A stretch of 10,749 nucleotides of DNA from Lysobacterales bacterium CG_4_10_14_3_um_filter_64_11 (GCA_002782905.1 PFJA01000103.1:1-10749); one strand, 5' to 3'. Shown: positions 1 to 8,016, counted from the first letter of the stretch. Translations and numbers: made by a program. Notes: generated by a model not told the origin, from the letters alone.

Positions 1-676
1 CGCTGCGCCCCTTGACATACGGCGCGAGGCGATCGCGATTGCCTTTTTGATCGAAAAACCAGCCGGTCTTTTGTCCTTCATCCACGTCAACGGCAAATTG
101 CAGCCCGCCTTCATGCACCAGTACCGGCTCACCGCCCAGCGCAGCACTGCCCTCGACGTAACAGGCCAGCCCCTCCTGCAGCCGCGCCGAGGAATCGTTC
201 TTCCACACCAACACGCGCGGCGACAACACTTTTTCGATGGCCGCGCTGATCGGCTCGCGCAAACGCTCGATGCCGGCGGTGGTGGCCTGTGCCACCACCA
301 CCTCGCCGATGCGCTCGACGGTGAGGCCGGGCACGCCATCGCTCTCACCGTACGCCAACCGGTAATACGGTTCGTCGTAGCAGCGCTCGCGCAGGGCCAG
401 CGCCACGTTGAGGCGATGCACAAACAGCGCACGATCCAACGCGTGGCCACCGCGATCGAGCAGGCGCGCGGCAATCAGCGTGCCCGGGTTGACGTAGCCG
501 CTGCCCAGCTCGCGACCGGTGTAATCGACGATCCGGCATGGATCGCCGGCGGCAAAGGCCGTCAACGGCGTTTTTGCGACATCGACCTCATTGCTGAACA
601 CCCATAAATGGCCGGCGCGCAGGCGGCGCTCTTCGCCGCGCTTGAGTTGCAACAAGGGATACGGTTCGGCATTCAC
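1..676 (-). CDS. rlmI: RlmI-family 23S rRNA (cytosine-C5) methyltransferase, N-terminal part
   Basis: The reading frame runs from a GTG at 676 off the left edge, giving 225 residues; E. coli RlmI has about 396, so most of the SAM-binding Rossmann domain lies outside. RlmI methylates C1962 of 23S rRNA in the cytoplasm. Residues 1-80 fit the N-terminal PUA RNA-binding domain, followed by family blocks YGESDGVPGLTVER (109-122) and GQKTGWFFDQKGNR (201-214), the latter corresponding to the family's HKTG-x3-DQR block at the entrance to the methyltransferase domain. The GTG start is well determined: an in-frame TAG lies 8 codons upstream (698-700) with no ATG, GTG or TTG between, and an AGGA sits 8 bases before the GTG. 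It diverges from the DUF255 gene across 162 bases. The family is secure; the exact target base is inferred from E. coli. Confidence 0.88.
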   Translation of the reverse strand, partial: MNAEPYPLLQLKRGEERRLRAGHLWVFSNEVDVAKTPLTAFAAGDPCRIVDYTGRELGSGYVNPGTLIAARLLDRGGHALDRALFVHRLNVALALRERCYDEPYYRLAYGESDGVPGLTVERIGEVVVAQATTAGIERLREPISAAIEKVLSPRVLVWKNDSSARLQEGLACYVEGSAALGGEPVLVHEGGLQFAVDVDEGQKTGWFFDQKGNRDRLAPYVKGRS

Positions 677-838
677 GGGCGGTATCCTGACAAACCGCTA
701 GTCTACCGGCTCGCCGCCCAACAATCGGAAATCAGAGGTCCTCCGCAGTAACGCGGGGGGGCTATTTGCTCGCCATGATCGCCACTCGGATAGAGATGAC
801 CTTGTGTTTACCATCACGCGCTGAGGAATTGACATCGA
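677..838. other. Divergent intergenic region with a GC hairpin
   Basis: This space lies between two divergent genes, so promoters for both should be here, but no hexamer pair is convincing on either strand. The clear structure is a hairpin at 740-759: CCTCCGC (740-746), loop AGTAAC, GCGGGGG (753-759), seven pairs with one T-G wobble, inside a run of seven G. A GAGGA at 823-827 lies 11 bases before the ATG at 839 and is the probable ribosome binding site of the plus-strand gene. Confidence 0.4.
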
Positions 839-2878
839 ATGCATAACCGCCTCGCACAATCGTCCAGCCCTTATCTGCGCCAGCACGCCGACAACCCGGT
901 GCATTGGCAACCGTGGGATGCCGCCGCGCTGGCGCAGGCACGTGCGCGCGACCTGCCAATTCTGCTGTCGATCGGTTACTCAGCCTGCCATTGGTGCCAT
1001 GTGATGGCGCACGAGAGTTTTGCGGATGCGCAGACGGCGGCGCTGATGAACAGCCGCTTCGTCAATATCAAGGTGGATCGCGAAGAGCGCCCGGACCTTG
1101 ATCGCATCTATCAACTGGCGCATCAGGCGTTGACCGAACGCAGCGGCGGCTGGCCGTTGACGGTGTTTCTTTCGCCTCACGATCTGTTGCCGTTCTTCGC
1201 CGGCACCTATTTCCCGAAATCGCCACGCTACGGCATGCCGGCCTTCGCCGATTTGTTGCAACGCGTCAGCGCCTGGTTCGCTGGCCATCGTGAACAAGCC
1301 GCGGCGCAGAGTGCGCAATTGCAGGCTTTTTTGCAGCGCCAATATGCGCTGCCGCAACAGCAGGCCATGCCTCCGGCCACACGCGTCGCGGACGCCGAGC
1401 ATGCGTTGCTGCAGCGCTTCGATCCGCACTGGGGTGGCTTTGGCAGCGCGCCCAAGTTTCCGCATAGCGGCGACCTGGAATTGCTGCTGGCCTCGGACAG
1501 TGAACCGTGCCGTGCGGCGGCACTGCACAGCCTCACACGCATGGCTGAGGGCGGCATTCACGACCAGCTCGGCGGCGGCTTCAGCCGCTACAGCGTCGAT
1601 AAGCGCTGGGAAATCCCGCACTTCGAAAAAATGCTGTACGACAATGCCCTGTTGTTGCCGCTGTACGCCAAGGCGGCGGCGCTGAGCGGAGAAACACATT
1701 ACCGCGCCACCGCCGAAGCCATTGCGCGCTGGCTGGAGCACGAGATGCATGCGCCCGATGGTGGCTATTACGCGGCGCTGGATGCCGACAGCGAGGGTGA
1801 AGAAGGACGTTTCTACGTCTGGGACAACGCCGCAGTGCGCGCTGTATTGCCCCCCGATGTCTACACCGTCGCCGCTGCCCACTGGGGCTTGGATGCCGCG
1901 GCCAACTTTGAAGGCCGGCACTGGCATCTGCACATCGCGCGACCGCTGGCTGAGGTGGCCAATGCGCTTGGCATCAGTCTGGCGCTGGCACAGCAGCACC
2001 TCGATACTGCCCGTGCGCGTCTGCTTGCAATGCGCCACACCCGTATTCGCCCCGCTCTGGATGACAAACGCCTGACCGCATGGAATGCGATGCTGGCGAG
2101 CGGCTACGCGCGTGCGGCGGCGGCGCTCGACCACCCGGATTGGATTCAGCGCGCGCGCGCCATCGTCGCTTTCATCGATGACAAGGCCATGCGCGATGGC
2201 CGGCTGCATGCCAGCGTGCAAGGCGGCGAAGCGCAATTCGCGGCGTATCTGGACGACACCGCCTGGCTGCTGCTGGCGCATCTGGATCTGCTCGCGGTCG
2301 ATCCCGACCCGAACCATCTGCATCGTGCCATCGCGCTCGCTGATTCGCTGCTCGCCCATTTTGAAGATAGCGATGGCGGCGGTTTTTTCTTCACCGCGGA
2401 TGATCAGGAAACGCTGCCGGTACGACCGCGCAGCTTTATCGACGAAGCCACGCCCGCCGGCGCAGCGATCGCCGCGCAAGCGTTGTTGCGGCTGGCGTGG
2501 CTGCTGGCCGAACCGCGTTATCTCGATGCCGTCGAGCGCTGTCTGTGTGCCGGCAACGACACCCTGCACAGCCAGCCGGCCGCCGCTGCAAGCCTGCTGT
2601 TGGTGCTGCGCGACTGGCATGCACCAGCAACGCAACTGGTGCTGCGTCTGCCGCACCAGCGCGGTCCTGTCTGGCAGCCTGCAATCACGGCGGCACACCG
2701 CCAAGGCATTGCCGTGATCCAGTTGCCATGCGCCAGCGCAGCCGATGACCCGCTACCGATGCACCCGGGCAAGGGTGATGGAATCGCCTACCTGTGCACC
2801 GGCAGCGCGTGTCTAGCGCCGATCAGCGATCCAGATGCGCTATTGCGTGAACTGCAAGGGCTCGCACGGCGCGAGTAA
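839..2878 (+). CDS. DUF255 / YyaL-type thioredoxin-fold protein (SPATA20 family)
   Basis: This complete 679-residue protein has the length usual for the family. The N-terminal part (about 1-165) is a thioredoxin-like domain: the family signature SSPYLRQHADNPVHWQPW at 9-26, then the CxxC-like site C50-H-W-C53 in SACHWCHVM, and GGWPLTVFLSP further on. The remainder fits the (alpha/alpha)-barrel seen in six-hairpin glycosidases and N-acylglucosamine epimerases, including PHFEKMLYDN at about 260-269. No signal peptide or membrane segment is visible, so it is probably cytoplasmic. The biochemical function of the bacterial family is not settled; the conserved CHWC suggests redox or metal-linked chemistry, which is inference. 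The ATG at 839 has GAGGA 11 bases upstream and begins just before the conserved block. It stands alone, divergent from rlmI and convergent with the Nudix gene. Family assignment is firm; role unknown. Confidence 0.93.
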   Translation: MHNRLAQSSSPYLRQHADNPVHWQPWDAAALAQARARDLPILLSIGYSACHWCHVMAHESFADAQTAALMNSRFVNIKVDREERPDLDRIYQLAHQALTERSGGWPLTVFLSPHDLLPFFAGTYFPKSPRYGMPAFADLLQRVSAWFAGHREQAAAQSAQLQAFLQRQYALPQQQAMPPATRVADAEHALLQRFDPHWGGFGSAPKFPHSGDLELLLASDSEPCRAAALHSLTRMAEGGIHDQLGGGFSRYSVDKRWEIPHFEKMLYDNALLLPLYAKAAALSGETHYRATAEAIARWLEHEMHAPDGGYYAALDADSEGEEGRFYVWDNAAVRAVLPPDVYTVAAAHWGLDAAANFEGRHWHLHIARPLAEVANALGISLALAQQHLDTARARLLAMRHTRIRPALDDKRLTAWNAMLASGYARAAAALDHPDWIQRARAIVAFIDDKAMRDGRLHASVQGGEAQFAAYLDDTAWLLLAHLDLLAVDPDPNHLHRAIALADSLLAHFEDSDGGGFFFTADDQETLPVRPRSFIDEATPAGAAIAAQALLRLAWLLAEPRYLDAVERCLCAGNDTLHSQPAAAASLLLVLRDWHAPATQLVLRLPHQRGPVWQPAITAAHRQGIAVIQLPCASAADDPLPMHPGKGDGIAYLCTGSACLAPISDPDALLRELQGLARRE

Positions 2879-2910
2879 AGCTGCGCTTTATCGTGCCAAA
2901 CACACGCACT

Positions 2911-2942
2911 GGATTGCTTCACGCTGCGCGTTCGCAATGACG
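2911..2942. repeat. REP-like palindromic intergenic repeat (single degenerate copy)
   Basis: The left arm GGATTGCTTC (2911-2920) and the right arm TTCGCAATGACGG (2931-2943) pair imperfectly through ATTGC/GCAAT, with a GC-rich centre. The sequence resembles the dispersed CCGTCATTGCGA...GAAGCAATCC palindrome I know from intergenic spaces of many bacterial genomes. It lies between the convergent ends of the DUF255 and Nudix genes, a usual place for such elements. Only one copy is in the window, so repetitiveness is inferred from memory of the consensus. Confidence 0.5.
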
Positions 2943-2975
2943 GCATGGCCGGTCGCAGGCTTGAAAACATTGTTT

Positions 2976-3038
2976 GGACTCGGAACGCCACGGTTGCGAG
3001 ATTTTGCTCGGACTGTTCGCTTTGGCTTTTCCGAGTCC
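2976..3038. repeat. 10-bp perfect inverted repeat between convergent genes
   Basis: GGACTCGGAA at 2976-2985 is the exact reverse complement of TTCCGAGTCC at 3029-3038, separated by 43 bases. It lies between the stops of the plus-strand DUF255 gene (2878) and the minus-strand Nudix gene (3058). The right arm runs into the C-rich stretch CCCCAATCCCCAGTC (3037-3051), a kind of sequence I have seen in xanthomonad intergenic DNA. A role in bidirectional termination or mRNA 3'-end protection is possible but unproven; no clean U-tract follows. Confidence 0.45.
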
Positions 3039-3057
3039 CCAATCCCCAGTCGCAGCT

Positions 3058-4020
3058 TTACCGCGCGCCGCCAGATGGCCACAGTGCGCTGATGCCGGCG
3101 ATGCCCTGCGCACCGTGCTGACGGGCAATGGCGAAATCATCCACGCCCATGCCGCCGATGGCGTAGATCGGCAGGCTTGTCGATTCGCGCAGTGCGGCAA
3201 ATGCCGCCCAGCCCAATGGCTCCGCATCGGGGTGCGACGGCGTGCGCTGTACCGGGCCGAGCACGACAAAATCGACACCCAGCGCCTGCGCGAGCGCCAA
3301 CTCGGCGGCGTTGTGACACGACGCCGCGACCGGCAATTCCGGTGGCAGCGGCCGGCGGTCGAAAGCAGCCAGTTGCGCAGCGCGCAGATGCACACCCAGC
3401 GCCAGTTCACGCGCCAACGCCACATCGCCGTTGAGCAACAGGCTGGCGCCGACCTCGGCGCACAATTGCCGAGCCAGATGCGCATATTCGCGCAGCGCAT
3501 GGGCATCCAGGCCGGGCATGCGCAGTTGGATGCGCTGCGCGCCCTGCACCAAGGCCACCCGCAACGCATCGGCAAAGCCGCGCAACGGCCCTGCGCGCGC
3601 CGGCGTCAGCAGATACTGCTGCGGCTGCAGCAAGGCAGCGATTACCGGCAAATCGGCGGCCGGCATCGCGTAATCGCCCAATTTGTACATCGGTGTCCAC
3701 GCCAGCGCCTGGCCTTCCCTGCCATGCGGCACGCCCTGCCATGCACTGACTCGATAAACGTCGAGCACGATCCGCTTGTGCGGATAGGCATGTGGCACCC
3801 GGATCAAGGCGCTGCAGTCGGCGGGGCGGACCCGAATTCCCAATTCTTCGTGCAACTCACGGCACAGCGCCTGCGGCGGCGTTTCACCCGGCTCAAGCTT
3901 GCCACCGGGAAACTCCCAGGCACCGGCGAGATCGCGCCCGTGGCTGCGCCGCGCCAGCAACACACGGCCGTGGGCATCGTGCAACACCGCCGCGCTGACA
4001 TGTACCGGTTCAGCCGCCAT
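3058..4020 (-). CDS. mutT: MutT-type Nudix hydrolase fused to a ThiE-like domain
   Basis: This 320-residue protein has two domains. Residues 1-132 are a Nudix hydrolase with a perfect Nudix box: G40-x5-E46-x7-R54-E55-L56-x-E58-E59-x-G61-I62. With the preceding WEFPGGKLEPGET it closely resembles E. coli MutT, which hydrolyses 8-oxo-dGTP and so prevents mutation. Residues about 135-315 resemble thiamine phosphate synthase (ThiE): IQLRMPG (164-170), NGDVALA (197-203), LGPVQRT (254-260), IYAIGGMG (285-292). Several ThiE catalytic positions are altered: the K of LREK is P169, the D of IND is G198, and the K of the TxTK motif is H263, so thiamine synthesis by this domain is doubtful. MutT-ThiE fusions of this length next to secA are known in gammaproteobacteria. 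The ATG at 4020 lacks a strong Shine-Dalgarno; the gene lies 107 bases after secA on the same strand and may be cotranscribed with it. Confidence 0.92.
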   Translation of the reverse strand: MAAEPVHVSAAVLHDAHGRVLLARRSHGRDLAGAWEFPGGKLEPGETPPQALCRELHEELGIRVRPADCSALIRVPHAYPHKRIVLDVYRVSAWQGVPHGREGQALAWTPMYKLGDYAMPAADLPVIAALLQPQQYLLTPARAGPLRGFADALRVALVQGAQRIQLRMPGLDAHALREYAHLARQLCAEVGASLLLNGDVALARELALGVHLRAAQLAAFDRRPLPPELPVAASCHNAAELALAQALGVDFVVLGPVQRTPSHPDAEPLGWAAFAALRESTSLPIYAIGGMGVDDFAIARQHGAQGIAGISALWPSGGAR

Positions 4021-4041
4021 CGCTCACTGCACCCGTCAGGT

Positions 4042-4068
4042 CGCCGCTGGCAACGCCCGCCAGCGGCG
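4042..4068. repeat. Strong 10-bp hairpin between secA and the Nudix gene
   Basis: CGCCGCTGGC (4042-4051) and GCCAGCGGCG (4059-4068) are perfect reverse complements around a 7-base loop. On the minus strand it falls after the secA stop (4128) and starts 22 bases before the Nudix ATG (4020). No T-run follows on either strand, so a classical intrinsic terminator is unlikely. It may limit read-through, stabilise the secA mRNA 3' end or affect translation of the downstream gene. Confidence 0.5.
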
Positions 4069-4101
4069 CACGGCGCACGGCTCGACCACCGCCATTGCGT
4101 C

Positions 4102-4117
4102 GCGCAACGGGTTGCGC
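4102..4117. repeat. 7-bp inverted repeat just after the secA stop
   Basis: GCGCAAC (4102-4108) and GTTGCGC (4111-4117) are perfect complements; as RNA this would be a 6-bp stem with a 4-base loop. It lies 11 bases beyond the secA stop in the direction of secA transcription, followed on that strand by the larger hairpin at 4042-4068. No U-tract follows. Confidence 0.4.
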
Positions 4118-4127
4118 AAGGCTCCGC

Positions 4128-6866
4128 TCAATTCAACTGGCCGTGGCACTGCTTGTACTTCTTGCCCGAACCACACGGACAAGGATCGTTGCGGCCAACC
4201 TTCGGCCCGGAGCGCGCCGGCTCGTGTGCCGCCACGGCAGCAGCGCCTCCCGCCGCCTGCGCTTGCGCCGCCTCTTCATCGGCCGAGTAACCGCCGGTTT
4301 CGGGATGCTGAAACTCCATCGGTCGGGCTTGCTGGCGTTGCCGTTCCTGTGCCTCGATCTGCGCCATTTCCTCTTCGCTACGTACCCGGATGCGGGCGAG
4401 GATGGTGATCACATCGACCTGCACCTTGGCCAGCATCTGCTCGAACAGCTCGAACGCCTCGCGCTTGTATTCCTGCTTCGGCTGCTTTTGCGCATAACCG
4501 CGCAGGTGGATGCCCTGGCGCAGGTAATCCATGCGCGAGAGGTGCTCCTTCCAGACTTGATCGAGCACCGTCAACATCACGTGCTTTTCCAGATGGCGCA
4601 TCATCTCGGCACCGATCTGCGCTTCCTTGCCGGCAAAATGCGCCGCCGCGCCTTCGATCACGAATCGCGCGATGCCATCGGCATCGAGCTCGTCATGCGC
4701 CTTGATCTGGCCCTGAATGTCCAGGGTGACGCCAAACTCGTCGAGCAGCGCGCGTTCGAGCCCGGCGATATCCCATTGTTCATCGACCGAATGCGCCGCC
4801 ACGAAGCGCCGCGCCACATCGAAGAACACGTCGTCGCGGATGCCCTCTATGGCTTCAGCAACCGAGTCCGCTTCCAACAGTTCATTGCGCTGCTGATAGA
4901 TCACCTTGCGCTGATCGTTGGCAACGTCATCGAACTCCAGCAAGTTTTTGCGGATGTCGAAGTTGTGCGCCTCGACCTTGCGCTGCGCTGCCTCGATGCG
5001 CTTGCTGACCATGCCGGACTCGATCACCTCGTCCTCTTTCATGCCCATCATCTTCATCGCCTTCTGCACCCAGTCGGCAGCGAAGATGCGCATCAGGTTG
5101 TCTTCCAGCGACAGGAAGAAACGCGACGAGCCGGGGTCGCCCTGGCGCCCGGAACGGCCACGCAACTGGTTGTCGATGCGCCGCGATTCATGCCGCTCGG
5201 TACCGATGATGTGCAGGCCGCCGGCGGCAATCACCGTTTCGTGGCGCTGTTTCCAGCCTTTGCTCACCTGCTCGCGCTCGGCCTCGGGCAAGTCTTCGCC
5301 CAGACCCGCCAGCTCATGCTCCAGCGAGCCGCCCAGCACGATATCGGTACCGCGACCGGCCATGTTGGTGGCGATGGTGACCGCATTGGGCCGACCTGCC
5401 TGCGCCACGATCTGCGCCTCGCGCTCGTGCTGTTTGGCGTTGAGCACCTCGTGGCTGACGCCGGCCGCACGCAACTGGTCGGACAACATTTCCGAGGTTT
5501 CGATCGAGGTGGTGCCCACCAGCACCGGCTGCCCGCGCTGATGGCAGTCCTGGATATCTTCCAGCACTGCCTTGAACTTGGCCTGGCGATTGAGAAACAC
5601 CAGATCGGGATGATCCTTGCGCACCATCGGCCGGTTGGTGGGGATGACCGCCACTTCCAGGCCGTAGATCTGCTGAAACTCGTACGCTTCGGTATCAGCG
5701 GTACCGGTCATGCCCGACAACTTGCCGTACATGCGGAAGAAGTTCTGGAAGGTGATCGACGCCAGGGTCTGGTTCTCGCGCTGGATCGGCACCCCTTCCT
5801 TGGCCTCGACCGCCTGATGCAGACCATCGGACCAGCGCCGCCCGGCCAGCGTGCGGCCGGTGAACTCGTCAACGATAATCACTTCGCCGTCGCGCACGAT
5901 GTAATCGACATCGCGCTGATACAGCGCATTGGCGCGCAGTGCGGCATTGAGGTGGTGCACGATCGCCAGATTGTTGGCCGCGTACAGCGCGTCCTCTTCG
6001 TCCTTGAGGATGCCCGCCTCATGCAGCAGCCGTTCGGCATTCTCCATGCCGGCTTCCGACAAATGCACCTGCTTGGCTTTCTCGTCGACAAAAAAATCGC
6101 CCTCGCCGTCCTCGCTGGCCTGCTTGACCAGTTTGGGCACGATGCGATTGACCTTGACATACAAATCGGGCGACTCATCGGCCGGCCCGGAAATGATCAA
6201 TGGCGTGCGCGCCTCGTCGATCAGGATCGAATCCACCTCATCGACGATGGCGAAGTTCAGTTCACGCTGGAAACGGTCGTCCTTGGACAACGCCATGTTG
6301 TCGCGCAGGTAGTCGAAACCGTATTCGTTGTTGGTGCCGTAGGTGATGTCGGCGGCGTAGGCGCCCTTTTTGTCGGCGTGCGGCATGCCCGGATACACCA
6401 CGCCCACGCTCAGGCCCAGCCAGTTGTAAAGCTTGCCCATCCAGGCGGCATCGCGACGCGCCAGGTAATCGTTGACGGTAACCACATGCACACCTTTGCC
6501 GGCTAGCGCATTCAGGTACACCGCCAGCGTGGCGACCAGGGTTTTGCCCTCGCCGGTGCGCATCTCGGCGATCTTGCCCATGTGCAACACCATGCCACCG
6601 ATCAACTGGACATCGTAGTGGCGCATGCCCAGCACCCGCCGCGAGGCTTCGCGGCATACCGCGAATGCTTCGGGCAGGAGCGCATCCAGGCTCTGGCCAT
6701 CAGTCACCCGCCGCTGAAACACGGCCGTCTTGGCCTTCAGCGAATCATCGTCGAGCGCCGTGAGTTCAGGCTCCAGCGCATTGATGCGAACGACGGATTT
6801 TTGCAACTGACGCAGCAGGCGCTCATTGCGGCTGCCAAATACACGGGTAAGCAGGGAATTGATCAT
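4128..6866 (-). CDS. secA: Preprotein translocase ATPase SecA
   Basis: SecA is the ATPase motor that pushes unfolded preproteins through SecYEG at the inner membrane. This copy is complete at 912 residues (E. coli 901). Visible landmarks are the N-terminus MINSLLTRVFGSRNERLL typical of the Xanthomonadales, Walker A MRTGEGKT (102-109), VNDYLARRDA (131-140), the DEVD Walker B box (209-212), GTTSIETSE, TNMAGRGTDI, the arginine-rich RGRSGRQGDPGSSRF helicase motif, and a zinc-binding tail with C896, C898, C907 and H908 that contacts SecB and the membrane. The start at 6866 matches the family N-terminus, but the 24 bases upstream contain no recognisable Shine-Dalgarno. No SecM gene precedes it; upstream is the M23 peptidase gene, 235 bases away. 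The opposite strand is open over most of the gene, a composition effect. Identification is secure. Confidence 0.99.
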   Translation of the reverse strand: MINSLLTRVFGSRNERLLRQLQKSVVRINALEPELTALDDDSLKAKTAVFQRRVTDGQSLDALLPEAFAVCREASRRVLGMRHYDVQLIGGMVLHMGKIAEMRTGEGKTLVATLAVYLNALAGKGVHVVTVNDYLARRDAAWMGKLYNWLGLSVGVVYPGMPHADKKGAYAADITYGTNNEYGFDYLRDNMALSKDDRFQRELNFAIVDEVDSILIDEARTPLIISGPADESPDLYVKVNRIVPKLVKQASEDGEGDFFVDEKAKQVHLSEAGMENAERLLHEAGILKDEEDALYAANNLAIVHHLNAALRANALYQRDVDYIVRDGEVIIVDEFTGRTLAGRRWSDGLHQAVEAKEGVPIQRENQTLASITFQNFFRMYGKLSGMTGTADTEAYEFQQIYGLEVAVIPTNRPMVRKDHPDLVFLNRQAKFKAVLEDIQDCHQRGQPVLVGTTSIETSEMLSDQLRAAGVSHEVLNAKQHEREAQIVAQAGRPNAVTIATNMAGRGTDIVLGGSLEHELAGLGEDLPEAEREQVSKGWKQRHETVIAAGGLHIIGTERHESRRIDNQLRGRSGRQGDPGSSRFFLSLEDNLMRIFAADWVQKAMKMMGMKEDEVIESGMVSKRIEAAQRKVEAHNFDIRKNLLEFDDVANDQRKVIYQQRNELLEADSVAEAIEGIRDDVFFDVARRFVAAHSVDEQWDIAGLERALLDEFGVTLDIQGQIKAHDELDADGIARFVIEGAAAHFAGKEAQIGAEMMRHLEKHVMLTVLDQVWKEHLSRMDYLRQGIHLRGYAQKQPKQEYKREAFELFEQMLAKVQVDVITILARIRVRSEEEMAQIEAQERQRQQARPMEFQHPETGGYSADEEAAQAQAAGGAAAVAAHEPARSGPKVGRNDPCPCGSGKKYKQCHGQLN

Positions 6867-7017
6867 GGTGACCGGGTTGGATTGGGAAAGTGGCGCAACG
6901 CTATCGAGGGGCGGGCCAATCGCTTCGGCCTGCGCGATTCACGACCATCAGTGCACCTGGCGCCGACACGGTTCGCAAATCGGGCCACCCTCGGCGACCC
7001 AGCACACTACGCGCTGA

Positions 7018-7058
7018 GTCAGCCGATTACCGGACTGACCCGCAAAGGCGCCATTGTA
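7018..7058 (-). promoter_or_regulatory. Candidate secA promoter -10 box and 5' leader hairpin
   Basis: On the minus strand TACAAT (7058-7053) differs from the -10 consensus by one base. About 14 bases downstream, a hairpin at 7018-7039 would lie near the 5' end of the transcript: GTCAG/CTGAC plus CCG/CGG, eight pairs with a one-base bulge and loop of five. The best upstream match to a -35 box, TTGAAG, sits 21 bases from the -10, which is too far, so the promoter is weakly supported. If it is real, the secA leader would be about 180 bases long. A 6-bp palindrome at 7077-7089 lies just upstream, near the end of the M23 gene. Confidence 0.35.
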
Positions 7059-7101
7059 ACGTGGGGACGGCTCGTCGCGCTTCAAGCGCTCGCCGCAGCG
7101 G

Positions 7102-8016
7102 TCAGCCGCGGCTGCTTTGCAGAAACTGGCGCGGGTTGACCGGGCGGCCATCGCGCCACACTTCAAAGTGCAGGTGTGGGCCAGTCGAGCGGCCGGTCGA
7201 ACCGATCAGCGAGATCCGGTCGCCGGCACGGACACGCTCGCCAACCTGCACGATGAGCCGGCTGTTGTGGGCGTAGCGCGTCATCAGGCCGTTGCCATGA
7301 TCGATCTCGACCAGGTTGCCAAGGCCGGCATCACGGCCGGAAAATATCACCACGCCATCAGCGACCGCGGTAACCGGGTCGCCCAGTTTGCCGCTGAAAT
7401 CCAGACCGCGATGGAACTGGCTACCGCCGCTGATCGGATCGGTGCGGTTGCCAAAATGCGAACTCATGTAGCCACCACGGACCGGCATGCCGGCCGGGGT
7501 AGCGCTCATGTCGACATCCTGATCGGCCAGCAGCGACTCGATCAGGCCGAGTTGTTCGCCGGAGGATTGCAGCTGGAGTTCGAGTTCATCAAGGCGACTG
7601 CGCACATCGGAAGCCGACTGTTGAGTCGCCGGATCGATACCGCCGACACCGGGCATCTCGATGAAATTGAACTCGCCGTCGCCCAGCTTTCCGGAGCGGG
7701 TGAGGCGCTCACCCAGCGCATTGAGCCGGTTGGCCTGTGCCTGTAATTCACCCAAACGCGCCGCCATGGCGTTGACTTCGCGCTCCGAACTGGCACGCAC
7801 TTCCAGCAGTGCCGTGTCCTGCGCGTCGAGGCGCGCCTGCATCGCCTGCAACTGCGCGCGTGCCGGGCCATTGAGCCCACGCGCAAAAAAACCGAGGGCA
7901 AACCCGCAAACCACAATGGCGGCAAGCCCGGCGGCGGCGGCGGCAATCACCTTGGGGTCACGTAATGCGAAATTTCGCGGCCCACGCAGGAATTTCGCTA
8001 CGATGATGACATTCAT
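7102..8016 (-). CDS. Membrane-anchored M23 (LytM-type) peptidoglycan endopeptidase
   Basis: This complete 304-residue protein has a short cytoplasmic N-terminus, one membrane segment at about 22-46, a coiled-coil-prone stretch at about 53-107 and 136-165, and a C-terminal M23/LytM domain at about 182-298. The zinc and catalytic residues are all present: H202 and D206 in FHRGLD, H250 in RYAH, and H281 and H283 in HLHFE. The domain should face the periplasm and cut peptide cross-links of peptidoglycan, which fits a place beside ftsZ and lpxC. The ATG at 8016 has GGAG (8029-8026) nine bases upstream. That site lies inside the divergent dciA gene, whose 5' end overlaps this one. With intact catalytic residues it is more likely an enzyme than an EnvC/NlpD-type activator, though in vivo role and substrate are inferred. 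It is a conserved neighbour of secA in xanthomonads. Confidence 0.93.
   Translation of the reverse strand: MNVIIVAKFLRGPRNFALRDPKVIAAAAAGLAAIVVCGFALGFFARGLNGPARAQLQAMQARLDAQDTALLEVRASSEREVNAMAARLGELQAQANRLNALGERLTRSGKLGDGEFNFIEMPGVGGIDPATQQSASDVRSRLDELELQLQSSGEQLGLIESLLADQDVDMSATPAGMPVRGGYMSSHFGNRTDPISGGSQFHRGLDFSGKLGDPVTAVADGVVIFSGRDAGLGNLVEIDHGNGLMTRYAHNSRLIVQVGERVRAGDRISLIGSTGRSTGPHLHFEVWRDGRPVNPRQFLQSSRG

Noticed and set aside
47..607. An open frame of 186 codons on the plus strand.
   Set aside because: It is antisense to the rlmI coding frame, which has clear RlmI motifs and runs off the left edge.
980..2704. An open frame of 574 codons antisense to the DUF255 gene.
   Set aside because: Same composition effect; the protein is low in recognisable motifs and the plus-strand gene carries clear family signatures.
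4095..6506. An open frame of 803 codons on the plus strand, antisense to secA.
   Set aside because: It is the complement of a strongly codon-biased GC-rich gene; secA on the minus strand is unmistakable and the antisense product shows no family features.
6867..7101. A small SecM-like arrest peptide gene before secA.
   Set aside because: Short frames exist, but none has the arrest motif (FxxxxWIxxxxGIRAGP), a signal peptide or a ribosome binding site.
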